Positions 11,223 to 23,836 of a stretch of DNA of 64,000 nucleotides are shown here, piece after piece. The DNA is from Ceratopteris richardii. Taxonomy: Eukaryota; Streptophyta; Polypodiopsida; Polypodiales; Pteridaceae. Made by a program: the position numbers and the translations under genes. The number at the start of each line of letters is the position of its first letter. Within the stretch, counting starts at the first letter, position 1. The notes under the pieces were generated by a model. The model was not told the origin of the DNA. It was given only the letters and a program-made list of their open reading frames with translations, and did no database searches. The stretch is from positions 593,501 through 657,500 of the forward strand of contig MU260071.1 in assembly GCA_020310875.1 (NCBI GenBank), written 5' to 3'.

Positions 11223-11750
11223 TCACTCCACAAAAGGAAGTAAGCCCAAAGCTTTGCGGAAAGTTTCAAACTTCTCCCTGGAGAGAGCCTTCGTGAAAAG
11301 GTCTACAATGTTCTCCTGTGTGGGCACATATGCCAAGCTGATCTCCCCAGCAGAGAACCTCTCCCTGACATAGTGATAATGCACCTCAATGTGCTTAGTG
11401 CGAGCATGGAACACAGGGTTCCTCGCAACTGCCAATGCACTCTGACTGTCACTGAAGATGGTGGTGGCAGAAGACTGGCCAACACCCAAATCAGCCATAA
11501 GACGTCTTATCCACACACACTCAACAGTCGCTGTGAAAGCTTCCCTATACTCAGCCTCACAACTGGAAGTGGCCACAGTAGGCTGCTTCTTGCTCAACCA
11601 AGATATACATGAGCTACCAAGCATGAAGTAAAAACCATTGGTGGACACACGAGTGTCATAGCAACCAGCCCAATCAGAGTCAGAATAAGCATGCAAATCT
11701 GGCGGTAGTGATCCCCCTTGGATAAAACAATCCAAGTAGCCGAGTACCAC
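11223..11750 (-). pseudogene. Copia RNase H, element A
   Basis: The 175-codon open piece holds SDSDWAGCYDTRVSTNGFYF, the CISWLSKKQPTVATSSCEAE block, FSDSQSALAVARNPVFHART and KHIEVHYHYVRERFSAGEIS, the standard Copia RNase H. It ends LGLLPFVE just before the polypurine tract and 3' LTR. Confidence 0.92.
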
Positions 11751-11977
11751 TCAAGTAGCGAAAGATGCGCTTAACCGCCTTCTAATGCGTGACTCCTAGG
11801 CAATGCCTAAACCTGCTCATCTGCGAGATAGCAAACTGAATATCTGGCCGAGTAATGCATAAGTAGATCAAGCATCCAACAGCCTGCTGATAGAGAACAA
11901 CATCAAATGCATCTCCAAAATCATGAAGACTCAATCATAAACATGTCTCCATAGGAGTGGCAATAGGCTTACAGTCT

Positions 11978-12880
11978 TCAAGGACAAAACAATAATGTGT
12001 CAATATATTTCGTTTGACACAAAGCCATTCCACCATCAAGTTGCATAAACTGAATGCCCAAATAGTGATGCAAATGCCCCAAATCAGACATCTCAAATGA
12101 GGCATGAAAATCAGCCTTGAAATCAGCAATATGCTTCTCAATAGGACCAGTGAGTAGCATGCCATCAACATAGACAACAATGATCAGAAGCACATCATTA
12201 GCACGTTTAACATATAAGGTGCTTTCAGTTGGATTGTTCTCAAAACCATGTGCAACCAGATAGGCATGTATCTTCTCATACCAAGCACATGGTGCTTGCT
12301 TTAAACCATATAATGCCTTCTTTAACTTGCACACCTGGTTTTCATGCCCTTTCTGCACAAAGCCACGGGGCTGAAAAACATACACTTCTTCATGCAAGTC
12401 ACCATTCAGAAATGTTGTTTTAATGTCCAACTGATGTACATTCCAACCATGATGGGCTACAAGTGCACAAATGCTCTCAACAGTAGTCATACGGCATGTA
12501 GGTGCAAAGGTCTCATCAAAATCAATGCCTCTTTCCTGCACATAACCCTTTGCAACAAGCCTAGCCTTATACCTGTCAACTCTACCATCAGGTTTACGCT
12601 TCAGCTTGTATACCCACTTAGTGCCAATGGCCTTCTTGCCAGGAGGCAAGTCACATAAAGACCATGTACCATTCTTCATTATAGCATCATATTCAGATTG
12701 CATGGCAGCCATCCAATTTTCTGAATTATGTGCTTCATCAAAAGAAACAGGCTCATTCTCATCACAGAGACTAGACGCAGCCATAGCATAGCAATCTGAT
12801 GCAAAGGAGGCAGTATGAGAGCCTGAACGAGTACAATATGACAAAGGTGCATCTAATTTGCTGTCACGCAAAGTCTGCAC
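11978..12880 (-). pseudogene. Copia reverse transcriptase, element A
   Basis: A 300-codon open piece contains the RVT_2 blocks: GTWSLCDLPPGKKAIGTKWV, RLVAKGYVQERGIDFDETF, ALYGLKQAPCAWYEKI, and the YVDGMLLTGP block at the position of the active site. It matches F and G nearly end to end. RT copies element RNA inside the particle. Confidence 0.92.
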
Positions 12881-13025
12881 CAGTCATTTTGGCATAGTTT
12901 TTGCTTGCTCAATATCAGCTCTCTCATCAATAAGTGCAGCATGTAAATCTGCATCAGAAATAGAATGAGTTGTATCATCATATGAAACCTGCAAAGGCTG
13001 AGAAGTTGCCTCATTAGGACTAGCA

Positions 13026-13935
13026 CTAGACTGTCCACCTGTAAAAAGGCATCAACGTATCATACATGTCTTTGGAGCTAACAAATGTCTCCTTAGTACA
13101 TGAAAGCAATGGCTGAATAGCATCTTCCACAAAGACAACATCACGGCTAACCAGAATGCTTTTAGTCTGTGGATGATACAGACGATAGCCTTTACTTTCA
13201 GAACTGTACCCAACAAAAATACATTTTACTACCTTATCATCCAATTTTTTTCGATGTTGTTCAGGCACTAATGCATATGCCAAACAACCAAAAACACGCA
13301 GATGAGCAACAGATGGCAAACATTTTGGACTTTGCTTTGAGTGGATATACCCATGCATGCCTAGAAAAATCATCAATGAAAGTCACGAAGTAAAGGTAAT
13401 TCCCAAAAGATGGTGTCTGCATAGGACCACACACATCACTATGTACAAGCTGCAATTTCTGTGTAGCCCAAACTGAACCATCTTTTGAAAAGGAGGAATG
13501 TTGCATTTTGCCCAAAATACAGCCTTCACAAACATGTTTTCCAGGTGCCTCAAGTTTCGGCAACGAGGACACCATTTTAAATTTCTGCAAGCGTAGCAAA
13601 CTAGCAAAATTCAGATGACCAAAGCGTGCATGCCAAAGCTTTGCATCTGACATAGCCTGAGAATCATTTACTGCACATGACAAATCATTTACAGATCTTT
13701 CATAGTCTATGAGCTTATACAGTCCATGACATAAAATGCGAGAAATAATAATCACATCGCCATTTGACAGATCATGAACTGTACATCTGCCATCAACAAA
13801 TTTCACAACCAAGCCAATCTTGGCTAATGCAGAAACTGATAACAAGTTCTTTTTTATCCCTGGCACAAATAAAGCATCTGACAAAGTGAAAGAACTACCA
13901 TCAGTAGTAGTCAAAATGATCTTACCAACTCCCAT
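13026..13935 (-). pseudogene. Copia protease/pre-integrase/integrase region, element A
   Basis: The open piece from 13935 covers the protease C-terminal part, the pre-integrase zinc segment (LWHARFGHLNFASLLRLQK, then HVCEGCILGKMQ) and the start of the integrase core (HSDVCGPMQTPSFGNYLYF). The piece to 13026 covers the post-integrase linker (RVFGCLAYALVPEQHRKKL). The region is shorter than in sister copy F. Broken. Confidence 0.88.
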
Positions 13936-14013
13936 AACAGGATAAGAGGAGTTGTTGGCACATGTAACAGTATTCCCTAAAGGGGAAGGCTCCAGTGAAG
14001 AGAAGAAACTGTG

Positions 14014-15132
14014 CTACAAGGTAATATGTTTGGTTGCCCCACTATCAAAATACCAAACATCTGAGTCTACTGCAGACATGCACTGCTCATGAGAAGATGG
14101 GTCAAAACTGCAAACAGTAGTAAACGCCCATTCTTCTTCCTGCACAAGATTTACAGACTCTATTTTTGGTGTAGAGGCCTCTGCAACAACCATTCCAGCC
14201 TCTTTCTTCTTTGCCTCTTTAGCAGCCAGTTTTGGATAGTTCTTTATGATATGATCATTCCCTTTATAGTACTTACAAAACAATTTCTGCTTTTCTGATT
14301 TCTTCTCATCTTTATCTTCCTTCTTCGAATATGCAGAATTGGCAGATTTCTGCTTACTAGTTGAGGAGCTCCATTTTCCTTTTCCCTTCTGACTAGCCAG
14401 GAAAGCTTGATCTGCAACTGGCATAATGGACCCGTTTTGCCTGGACTGATCTTCCTTCAATAGAACAGAGACTAACTCCTCAAATGATAAGGCATTCGGA
14501 TTGCCTTTCATCATCAACCAAAGAGTAGAAGCAAAACTCTGATATGAGTCAGGAAGACCATTCAGAACGGTCTGCACAAGTGAGCTATCTAGTATAACCT
14601 CATCAGTACAAATCAATTGTTCCTTCAAATCTTTGATCTTTGTTATGAAACTATCCATAGAATCACCTTCATTCATGTGCTCACTCTCCAACTGTTTTCG
14701 GAGATAAGCAACACGAGCCTCATTCCTAGCTTGGTACAATGTGGTAAGTGTATCCCAAGCATCCTTAGCTGTTCTGCAAGAGCAAATGTGAGGAATAATG
14801 GCACGTTTGACAAACAAAGCTATCAATGCATGTGCCTGGGCATCTCTGCCATCTCAGCAAATCTGCTCTGCAATAGGTGCAGCAGAAACAGCAGCACGAA
14901 CAGGAATCTGCGGAATATCATCTTCGACACCATCTTCATCAGCTCTAGCACCTGTATTTGCAGTACCTGTCGTTACAGGTGTAACAGGACGTCTTTCAAC
15001 ACCCTGCACAATGTTCCACAATCCTTTTGCAACCAACACATATCGCATCATATAAGCCCATAATGGGTAGTTGGTACCATCCAACTTATCCTCAACAGCC
15101 AACATACGGAATACATCACTGCTTTCAGCCAT
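14014..15132 (-). pseudogene. Copia gag, element A
   Basis: The frame opens with MAESSDVFRMLAVEDKLDGT, the start shared by E, F and G, and has a GCCATGG context. It is followed by the WDTLTTLYQARNEARVAYL and LNGLPDSYQSFASTL blocks of a Copia capsid (UBN2/retrotran_gag type) and a zinc-knuckle region near the end. The aspartic protease start (WYFDSGATKHIT) is reached at the low edge. Part of a broken element. Confidence 0.9.
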
Positions 15133-15418
15133 GGCCGGTGACTAAAATACCTTGATGCAGAAAATTGACTGTATCTCAAAAAGTTGAATGGAATTGCCCA
15201 GACAAATTCTGCTAGACCTGTAGCAGACTTCGAGATGCTTAAACTGGCGAACAGAAACTGGTATATACCTTTGGCACAAAAAGACAAAATAGTCTACACA
15301 AGCATTGTGATAGTGCATTCGAAGGCCGAAACGAGCTGAGCATGCTCACCAAAATTTGTGCGATTCTGAGACTGCAAACAGAGGAGTGTCGACGGTGCCC
15401 TAGATGAAGCGACAACCT

Positions 15419-15430
15419 GCTCTGATACCA
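15419..15430 (-). promoter_or_regulatory. primer-binding site of element A
   Basis: The minus strand reads TGGTATCAGAGC, complementary to the 3' end of initiator-Met tRNA, two bases inside the 5' LTR. It primes minus-strand DNA synthesis. Confidence 0.9.
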
Positions 15431-15432
15431 AT

Positions 15433-15663
15433 TGTTGGAGATAGACATCTGTGGAAGCACGCGAACAGCACAAGGAAGAAGAAGAAGCTTGGAGCACAAA
15501 CACACAATACTGAATGTATTACTAGAGAATGTACAAAGATAAGTAGCCCATTAGGGCAATAGGCGTATATACAAGCCGGGGGAAAGAAACCTCCTAAAGA
15601 GGGAAAAAAGTGCCCCTGCGGTCCTAGTGTGTTCACACACATCACTACCTAAATATATCAACA
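15433..15663 (-). repeat. 5' LTR of element A
   Basis: Same sequence class and orientation as 10917-11148, flanked outside by the matching TSD ATATG. As the 5' LTR it would hold the pol II promoter and the start of the element RNA. Confidence 0.93.
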
Positions 15664-15729
15664 ATATGCACTTTTTCAAGTCACTTGAAAGCTCTTGCTA
15701 CATTCTCTTACTTACTCTTTGGCTTCCAT

Positions 15730-17910
15730 ATTAACGCTAGTCATCTGAGAGACAACAAACTGAATATCAGGCCAAGTTATGCATAACTAAAGCAAGCATC
15801 CAACACCTTGCTAATAGAGAACAACATCAAATGCATCTCCGACATCATTAAGACTCAATCGTAAACCTATTTCCATAGGAGTGGCAATGGATTTGAAGTC
15901 TTCAAGGCCAAAATATTGTAATAATATGTCAATATTTTTTTTTGACACAAAGCTATTCCCCCATCAACTTGCATAAACTACATGCCCAATTAATGATGCA
16001 AATGCCCCAAATCTGACATTTCAAAAGAGGCATGCAAATCAACCTTAAACTCAGCAATATGCTTCTCATTAGGACCAGTGAGTAGCATGTTATCAACATA
16101 CACCACAATGATCATAAATTCATCATCTACATGCTTAACATATAAGGTGCTCTCAGTTGAATTGTTCTCAAAACCATGTGCAATCAAGTAGGCATGTATC
16201 TTTTTATACCAAGCACGTGGTGCTTGCTTCGAACCATATAATGCCTTTTTCAACCTGCACACTTTATTTTCATGCCCTTTCTACACAAAACCATGGGCCT
16301 AAAGTACATAGCCTAAAGTACATACACTTATTCATGTAAGTCACCATTCAGAAATGCAACTTCAATTTCCAATTGATATACATTCCAACCATGATGAGCT
16401 GCAAGTGCACAGATGCTACGAACAACAGTCATTCGGCAAGTGGGTGCAAAACTCTCATCAAAATCAATGCCTCTCTCTTGAGCATAACCTTTTGCAACAA
16501 GCCTAGCCTTATACTTGTCAAGTGTTCCATAAGGATTGCATTTGAGTTTGTATACCCATTTAGTGTCAATGGCCTTTTTGCTTGGAGGCAAATCACATAA
16601 AGACCACATACCATTCTTTATAGTAGCATCATATTCTGATTTCATAGTAGCCATCCAATTTTTGGAATTTTTTGCTTCATCAAAAGAAACATGCTTATTC
16701 TCATCATAGAGACTAGAGGTAGCCATAGTATAGCAATATGATGCAAAAGAAGCTCTATGAGATCCTGAACAAGTATGATATGACAAAGGTGCATCTAATT
16801 TGCTATCTCGTAAATCCTATACTAGCCATTTAGGCATAATGTTTGCCTCCTCTATATCAGCCCTCTCATCAACAAGTGCATCATGTAGATCTTCATTAAA
16901 AATGGAATAATCTACATCATCATGTGAAACCTATAAAGATTGAGAAATTGCCTCATTTGGACCATCACTTAACTGTCCACTTGTGAAAAGAGGCAACAAA
17001 GTGGCATACACATCCTTGGAGGTAACTGATGTGTCCTTAGTGCATGAAAGTAATCATGGAATTGCATCTTCCACAACAACAACATCACGGCTAACCAAAA
17101 TGTATTTACTCTGTGCATGATATAGATGATAGTCTTTGCTTTCAGATCTGTACCCAACAAAAATACATTTCACTGCTTTATCATCCAATTTCCTACATTG
17201 TTGTGCAAGAACTAATGCATATGCTAGACAACCAAAGACACACAAATGAGCAATAGATGGCTTGTGACCATGCCAAACCTCATATGGAGTGATAGACTAT
17301 AGTGCTTTGGTGGAACACCTCTTAAATACATATGTTGCACACATAACATCCTCATGCTAGAAGCTATGTGGTAAAGCCTCACTTTTTACCATGCATCTCA
17401 CCATCTCCATGAGAGACCTGCTCTTTCTTTCAACAACTCCATTTTTTTGAGGTGTATATGGCACTATACACTCATGTTTTATCCCACATTCAGCCATAAA
17501 TGCATTAAAATCAGAAGACATGTATCCCCCCTGATCAGAATGAAGGGTGCCCATTTTACATGCTAACATATTTTCAGCCAAAACCAAAAACTGTTTGAAG
17601 TACATAAACACTTCAGACTTTGATTTCAATGGATACACCCATGTATGCCTCGAAATCAATAAAAGTCATGAAGTAAAGGTAGTTCCAAAAAGAAGATGTC
17701 TACATAGGACCATAGACATCATTGTGAACAAGCTGCAATTTCTGAGTAGCTCAAATTGAACCATCTTTTGGGAAGGAGGAACACTACATTTTCCCAAAAT
17801 ACAACCTTCACAAGTATATGTAAAGAGGACACCATTTCTGATTTTTGGAGGCATAACAAATTGGAAAAATTTAGATGACCAAGGCATGCATGCCAAAGCT
17901 TTGCATCTAA
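15730..17910 (-). mobile_element. old Copia element B, integrase-RT part
   Basis: The minus strand matches family A/E/F/G from the RT C-terminus (about 15730) up to the pre-integrase region (17896), with much more divergence. Recognisable pieces are RT (15990-16262 and 16328-16786), the integrase linker (17054-17245), the integrase core (17357-17659) and the pre-integrase part (17666-17896). It is heavily broken and has no LTR on this side. Element C interrupts it at 17911, and the rest continues at 24313. Confidence 0.88.
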
Positions 17911-17915
17911 GATAG

Positions 17916-18383
17916 TGTTGTATAACTATGGGTCAAAGTGGCCAAAGACATGGGTTTTGAGGGTCCAAAACCACTTGGAGAACCCTTGGATTCTATTAGC
18001 AAACCCTTGGGAAAGTGTCTCCAAGAGTGTGGTTTGAGCCCTTGAGTTATTTGGATTTATTTACTCCCAATTGAAGGGTTTTGACCCTTAGGATTGATAT
18101 TTCTTAAGGGTATGGTATTTAACCCTTAGGGAGGCCTCTCAAGCCTTGAGACTTGTACATACAAGCTTGGGAAAAGTCCTTTTAAGAATCCATGTGAAGG
18201 CCATGTGATTTCCAAGGTTAGAAGGCCTTGGATTAGAATCCATGTGGAGAGGACAATTGGCAAGCTCTCCTCACATTTCCCCCCTTGGCCTTGAGGTATA
18301 TATATGGGTGGAGTTGGTTGGGTGGATACGTGCATCTCTCACCCCTTGTGGGTTTAGTTTTGTTAGATAGTTACTTTACAACA
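17916..18383 (+). repeat. 5' LTR of element C
   Basis: It begins TGTTGTATAACTATGGG and ends TTACTTTACAACA. A TATATATA-like stretch near 18298-18306 could be the promoter TATA box, with the transcript start shortly after. It is nearly identical to 23837-24307. Confidence 0.95.
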
Positions 18384-18384
18384 T

Positions 18385-18397
18385 TGGTATCAAGAGC
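18385..18397 (+). promoter_or_regulatory. primer-binding site of element C
   Basis: TGGTATCAAGAGC lies one base after the 5' LTR. It resembles the common initiator-Met site TGGTATCAGAGC with a small difference. Confidence 0.75.
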
Positions 18398-18576
18398 ACT
18401 CTCCATAGCTTCTTGCTAATCACTTTGCTCTCTCCATAGCTTCTTGCTCGTCAATCTCTCCTCGCAGCCATCTTTAGAAGCGTGCCAAGTTCGCCTTGAG
18501 AAGCGTGTCGAGTTCACGCTTGCTGGCTTGGCTTAGGAATATACTATCAAAAGGGTTACTCCGCTGTGAAGAGCGG

Positions 18577-19101
18577 AGGATTCAAACCCAAGTCCCTCAC
18601 ATGAGAGAACGCTCTCTTATCCATGTAGGAAGATGCCCATTCACGACTTCCTATCCCCACGAGCAGTCTTTATTATTACTTTGGCGCTGCATGCGACTTC
18701 AACTAACACCAAAAGGAAGGATTTCGTGCAAATGGGTACACGGGTTTTGAACCTGAGATCTGTTGGATACAAGTATCCTCCCTTAGCCAAGGAGACATGC
18801 GATGTTCATGATTTGTTACCCGACAACAAAGACATAATTGTCCTCCCAATTCGGCGCTGAAGAAGACTTCACAAGGAGCAAAAAGGGAAGGTACACAGAC
18901 GATCAATGCTGGGATTTGAACTCTAGAGTTTTGGAAGTCGGTTGAGGTGGCCAAAGTGCTCAGCGCTTATATGTGTTCTCTAGTCCGTAGAAACTACTCT
19001 GCATAGGCTATACATATTCAGAGTGAAGACTAGGGAGAACCCAACTGTTGCAGCCTGAAACCCGAGATTTATTGAGTCTTGGGAGAACTCTCCCTTAGCC
19101 A
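18577..19101 (-). repeat. array of four antisense tRNA-like units in element C
   Basis: Four units at 18577-18623, 18742-18789, 18911-18962 and 19053-19101 read on the minus strand as an A-box-like motif followed about 35-37 bases on by a B-box-like motif. Units 2 and 4 share the exact A-box 12-mer TGGCTAAGGGAG, and unit 1 has TGGATAAGAGAG. The B-box-like motifs are GGGTTTGAATCC, GGTTCAAAACCC, GAGTTCAAATCCC and a weaker one in unit 4. Units 1, 2 and 4 have a perfect short hairpin between the boxes (for example GGATAC-AA-GTATCC at 18765-18778). A 40-base spacer motif at 18681-18720 recurs at 18850-18891. The units lie just inside the 5' LTR, antisense to the element. Confidence 0.6.
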
Positions 19102-19109
19102 AAGAAGCA

Positions 19110-22100
19110 AGCAACAAAGAGAGTTAAAGTTTTTGAGCAAAGTTTGAAGGAACTGGAATTGTGGAGTGAAGATCCGGAGGCCTAACTTTGTCATAATTCT
19201 AGCACTTTCGGCTAGAATCCCTGTGAACTATCGCTCATTTTTGGAGATTAAAGTTCATATGTGCAAACAAAGGCAAAGAGAAAACACTCCCAAAACAAAG
19301 TGGAGGACGGCTCTTCTCGAACATCAAAGGAAGGACGAAGCTTGACATTGAGCTAAGTATTTTGGAATTTAGGTTTGGATTTCATATTGGTTTGCCATAT
19401 CTTTTGTATTGGGAGGTAATTGAAGCCTAGGAAAAGTCTTCAATTCACATCCATAGTTAATTAAAGTTAAGAATAGGTAAACATATAGGCATGGAAAAGG
19501 AAATCAAGCACCTTGAGTAGTTACATGCATCTATGCATTGAAAAGAAGGGATGTATGTGCATTTTTATTTTCTTTTAGCAAAACGTTATCTCGAATGCAC
19601 AAATTCATCTCCAAATGTTTCTTTTAATAAGAAACATATTTAGATGCAAAAGAACATGTGCATTGGCATGTGGATGCATGGAAGAGAGACACGTTTATGT
19701 GCGCAAAAAGGAAGACAAAAGCAAAGTATGCCTCAATGATAAGTGTGCTTGAAGTTTATTATGAGAATTTGTACTACATGCATATAAGCACATGTACTTC
19801 AGTAAATGGACTTCACTCTTTTGTCTTTCAATGATATGAACTAGGTAAGTAATCATAGTCCTGAGTAGAGGGTTTACTTCTTTATGGAAACAAGGCAATT
19901 GGAAAGGAATGAAGCTAAGGTACTTGCAAAATCATGATTAGATTTTGCAATATTAGTACTTAGCAATGTCTATTACTACTGTATCACATATTTAATGTTA
20001 TGAACACATTAAGTATGACTTGCCTACTAATGAAGTGAACCTAACGAGGTAAAGCCATTACCAAGTCAATGGCAAGGCAAAATTGGATTGAAGAATAACT
20101 GAATACATCTAAGTTTTTTATAACTTAGAAAAAATCTTTAGGTTAAATCTTTCAATACAATTTTTAGTCTTAAGCAATGTACCCATGAAAGTATATAAGC
20201 CCTTTGATAACTTCGAGAGCTTTTGAAGTGCATATCCAAGATATCATACACAATTACTAGAGAACCTAGCATACTAAATGCTAACTCTAAGTATAAGAGA
20301 TACTTAGAGATGATTCCAAAACAAGACTTGGATGAGATATCTTATGAAGATGGCACCCGAATACATCAAATATCATCAATGACAAAGATGATATCTCAAA
20401 AAAGTTTTTAGTGTCTACTTCATAGAACCTACAATACTCCTCTAAGTTTAGGACATACTTAGAGATAGTTAATTAAAAAAGGTTCTAAGAGAGTTCTTCA
20501 TATCATATCCTAAATAGGATGACACTCTAGAATGGTTTCAAGAGTCTCATGATATAAAGCTGGATTAAATTGATGCCATCAAAGACATTGATGGAGACCA
20601 ATTATGAGCAAAGATTACTTTCCCCAACATGAATGGCGAAAAGTATTCAATGCATCATTGAAAGCTCCCTCCTTTTGGAAAAATTTCCAATTTAATTGAA
20701 GGCTTCATTAAATAGATTTGCATCTCAGGAAAGTCAAGTAAGGTTTTCCTTAGCAGATGCAATGGTTCTTAATGGAAGAAACTTAAAATTCTATAGGTAC
20801 AAAGATGAAATGGAAATAGTTTTCTTAGTACCTTCAAACCTCTTATGCTTTGATTAGCCTTAAAAGCCACATGTCCTAACACAGATAGGTATAAAACATG
20901 AGAGCTCATGAGCACTCCAATAAAGTCAAGAGGAAGTTCATGAGCAAGTTAGGACAGGTGGTCGTTGAGCTACCTCTAGAAGATTTTCTAAAAGACACCA
21001 AAACTAGAATTTATTTCTGGTAAATCTTCTAGAAAGTTTTCAGGTTCTACACAAGTATAAGATTGGTTAAATAGTCCAATATTGGGAGGAGTCAGAGAAC
21101 TGACTCTCTACTTGTGAACGAAGCCATAGATCTCACAGTTTTTGAGGACGAAAACTCTTCAAAGGGGGGAAGAAAGTACCAAAACTTATCAAGAATTGGT
21201 ACAATTAATTTCATAAAGAGAAACTTAGAATATAGATGTTGAGATAAAAGAACATCTTTTTATATATAAGATGTTTGGCAAACAATGAGTTGCTTAGAAA
21301 GCAACTTCATGGCATGCTAATTCTAGCATAGGGATCCCAACGATATCACAAAAGATTTTGAAAAACGATGGTTGTAAACCACGAGCTTGAATAAAGCATG
21401 CCAAATCTTATGCTTCTCTAAAGGGAAGAAGGAGAGAATATACAAAGTACGCAGTCTGCAACTTTGATAAATGATACTTAAGTCTCGGGAAGGTGAAACT
21501 TGTATTTACCTATTCTTAAAGGGATTTCAGAAGAAATCCAAAAGCATTAGAAGATGCTTAGACTTAAGTAGTAAATGAGATTCCTAGAAAAACCCTAGGG
21601 TAGCTTTTTGAAAGCTTTGGATAAACAAAGGAATCTAAAAGGCAAGAGTAATCTCTTGTCACTTTAAGTTAGTTAGGGAAGAACTAAGTAGATCTTGAAT
21701 ATGATTCAAGACACTTGGAAATGCACTCAAAACCTTAGAAAGAAAGAATGGATGTTTATCCATCAGGATGGATATTTATTTCATCAAAAGGTTTAGAGCT
21801 TCCAATATGATTTTAAGAATAATTAGGATCATAGAGTGATCATATGTTGGAAACCTTAGAAACCCAAGCAAGATGGAAACATAGAGGTAATCCCTTGACT
21901 TCAAAAGGAATTTGAGTAAAGGGTACTCTATAGTTAGATTAAGCTTCTAGACTTTAAGATAAATATCATTCACACATCAATGTTGGATATAAAGTATAGT
22001 GGTACAGGACATTATCCTTTATATTCACATTAATGTAGAAATAATGGTATGGGACATCAGACCTTGATATGATATGTATCTTTTAGTCTTGGACTCATGA

Positions 22101-23790
22101 GTTGGAGTGAAACTCCATCCCAAGGGAAACTGAAACTTCATAGATAAAAATGAAGTATAGGTTGGTCAAGAATATGACCATATCAAGTAACTAAGAAAGT
22201 TCGAAGATCGTGAAATGAAATCACTTTCTAAGACCTTCATAAATATTTTCAGTAAAGACTGATGTAGTCTCTCTAAGGATTTTGTAGTTCTTTATCAGAA
22301 ATGCTACATGGATTTCTAGAGAGAGAACTTGGAAATATCCTTTCAAGAAAGGCAAGTCTGATTGAGTCAATCTTGGATAACACACTTAGTTGACAAATAC
22401 AACTAAGTGAGTCAACATCTTTTAGAATAAAGATGTATCAAGAGATATTGAAAAAAGATTGACTTAGTTATCTATGTAGTTGGGGTTAAACTGAGTTACT
22501 CCAAAACATCTTGGTGATAGTACAATGAGGTAATCAATCTCTTCAAGAAGAGATTTATACTAGACTTGGTATTCCAATCTATAGGAGTCTTAAGAGATTG
22601 AAAAGGACTAACTTCATTTGAAGCATCATAGTTTGAGAGTAAAGTTGAACATCATCAAAATTCGATGGCTCGAGACATCGATGTTTTATACCACTAGATT
22701 TTGGTAAATGGATGATGGTTTAACCTTACTCAAATGATCTTCCTGAGAATTTAGATTCAATCTCATAAAAACAATGCTTCAAACCATTAGCTAGATTAAA
22801 TCCTTAAAGTTTTGAGTCTCATCTGCTTTGACTCAAATCATTTTAGTGTTTCAGAAGTTGAACCGGTTACATCAAGTTTTGGTTCTTCCTTCTCGCTTTT
22901 CCAGACCTTGGATTTGACTTGGAAGGAATCTTCAAAGACACGCATAGATCAGGTTTAGCTAGATGGAATGGATAACCAAATTAAACATCAAAAGATGGAT
23001 GTTTTGTATAGAACCCTTTCAACTTCAGAAGACACTTAAGTTTAAGAGAATTCATTCGTCTATCTAATATTGCTTTAAGATCAATGGATGAAGAATCTAC
23101 AAAGTTCTCTTAAAAGAGTCTGAAGAAAAACTCTTAGGAATCGTTTATAGATTCTAACAGTTCCAAATAAATCAAGGCTTTTGAGAAGGACTTCGGAAAA
23201 TCATTTTGAGGTTGGATGCCCAAAGAATGGAATCACTTCTTTCCTACATTCTACCTTGACTCTAAAGTACAATAGGACATAGTAGTTCTGTATTTGGAAA
23301 AAGGATCAGTAGATGTTGGTTAAGAAGTAGAAAATAGTCAGAAAACATCTTATTTAGATGTTTTGATCAACCTCAATTTAAGGAGACTTCTCAAAGCCTT
23401 GAACTAGTAAGAGATCCATCTATTTTGCTAGGTCCACACCCGAATGGTGCATAGAAATGGACCTGCATAGCAAATTAGTTGGAGACTATTACAATCCACC
23501 TACTTCATATGTTTGTACTATGGATGCAGAGTTCAGACATACGGAAACATTGAATTAGGCAGGGATGTTTTAATCCACCCTTATCATCCATACTTAGCAT
23601 TTGATTTAGTGTTTCACATGCAAAGTTAAGTAATGATTTGGGCAGGGATTAGCCCCACAAGTGGATTTCCTTCTTTTCAGATTAAGTATGAGATAGAATC
23701 TCCTTTTGATAAAGAAGCAAATCAGAGAGATGAGAAAAGCCATGATCTATAGAAAAGATCATGGGGCACGGGGGAATACTCCACATAACA
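19110..23790 (+). other. interior of element C without recognisable genes
   Basis: This is AT-rich sequence with no supported coding region. One point of note is a run at 21139-21176 (TTTGAGGACGAAAACTC, then a G-rich purine tract). It copies the pol-tail plus polypurine layout found at the true 3' end of C, as if an older element end lay inside. The segment from about 22900 to 23790 is shared with element K. Confidence 0.6.
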
Positions 23791-23792
23791 TA

Positions 23793-23836
23793 CCTACTCA
23801 CATTGTCGAGGACAAAAATGTTAAAGGGGGGAAGAA
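23793..23836 (+). other. Gypsy pol C-terminal peptide and polypurine tract, element C
   Basis: One frame reads THIVEDKNVKGGKNVV and enters the LTR. In many plant Ty3/Gypsy elements the pol protein ends in a similar Glu-Asp-Lys...Gly-Gly peptide just before the 3' LTR. The purine run AAAGGGGGGAAGAA primes plus-strand synthesis. It is the only coding trace left in C and points to a Gypsy ancestor. Confidence 0.6.

Larger units (their letters stand above)
10917..15663 (-). mobile_element. Copia element A
   Basis: A full-length minus-strand Ty1/Copia copy with both LTRs (10917-11148 and 15433-15663) and a perfect 5-bp TSD ATATG (10912-10916 and 15664-15668). A Met-initiator primer site abuts the 5' LTR. 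Gag, protease, integrase, RT and RNase H regions are all recognisable, in Copia order. It is broken in several places and about 400 bp shorter than sister copy F. The two LTRs differ at roughly 8 of 230 sites by eye, which makes it the oldest of the four full-length copies of this family here. Confidence 0.95.

Noticed and set aside
18496-18954. Three open frames of 75-84 codons in element C
   Set aside because: They overlap the tRNA-like array, lie on both strands and have no protein motif; they are by-products of the repeats.
18577-19101. Functional tRNA genes
   Set aside because: A and B boxes and T-arm-like hairpins are present, but no paired acceptor stem or convincing anticodon arm is visible. 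They are tRNA-like, not tRNA genes.
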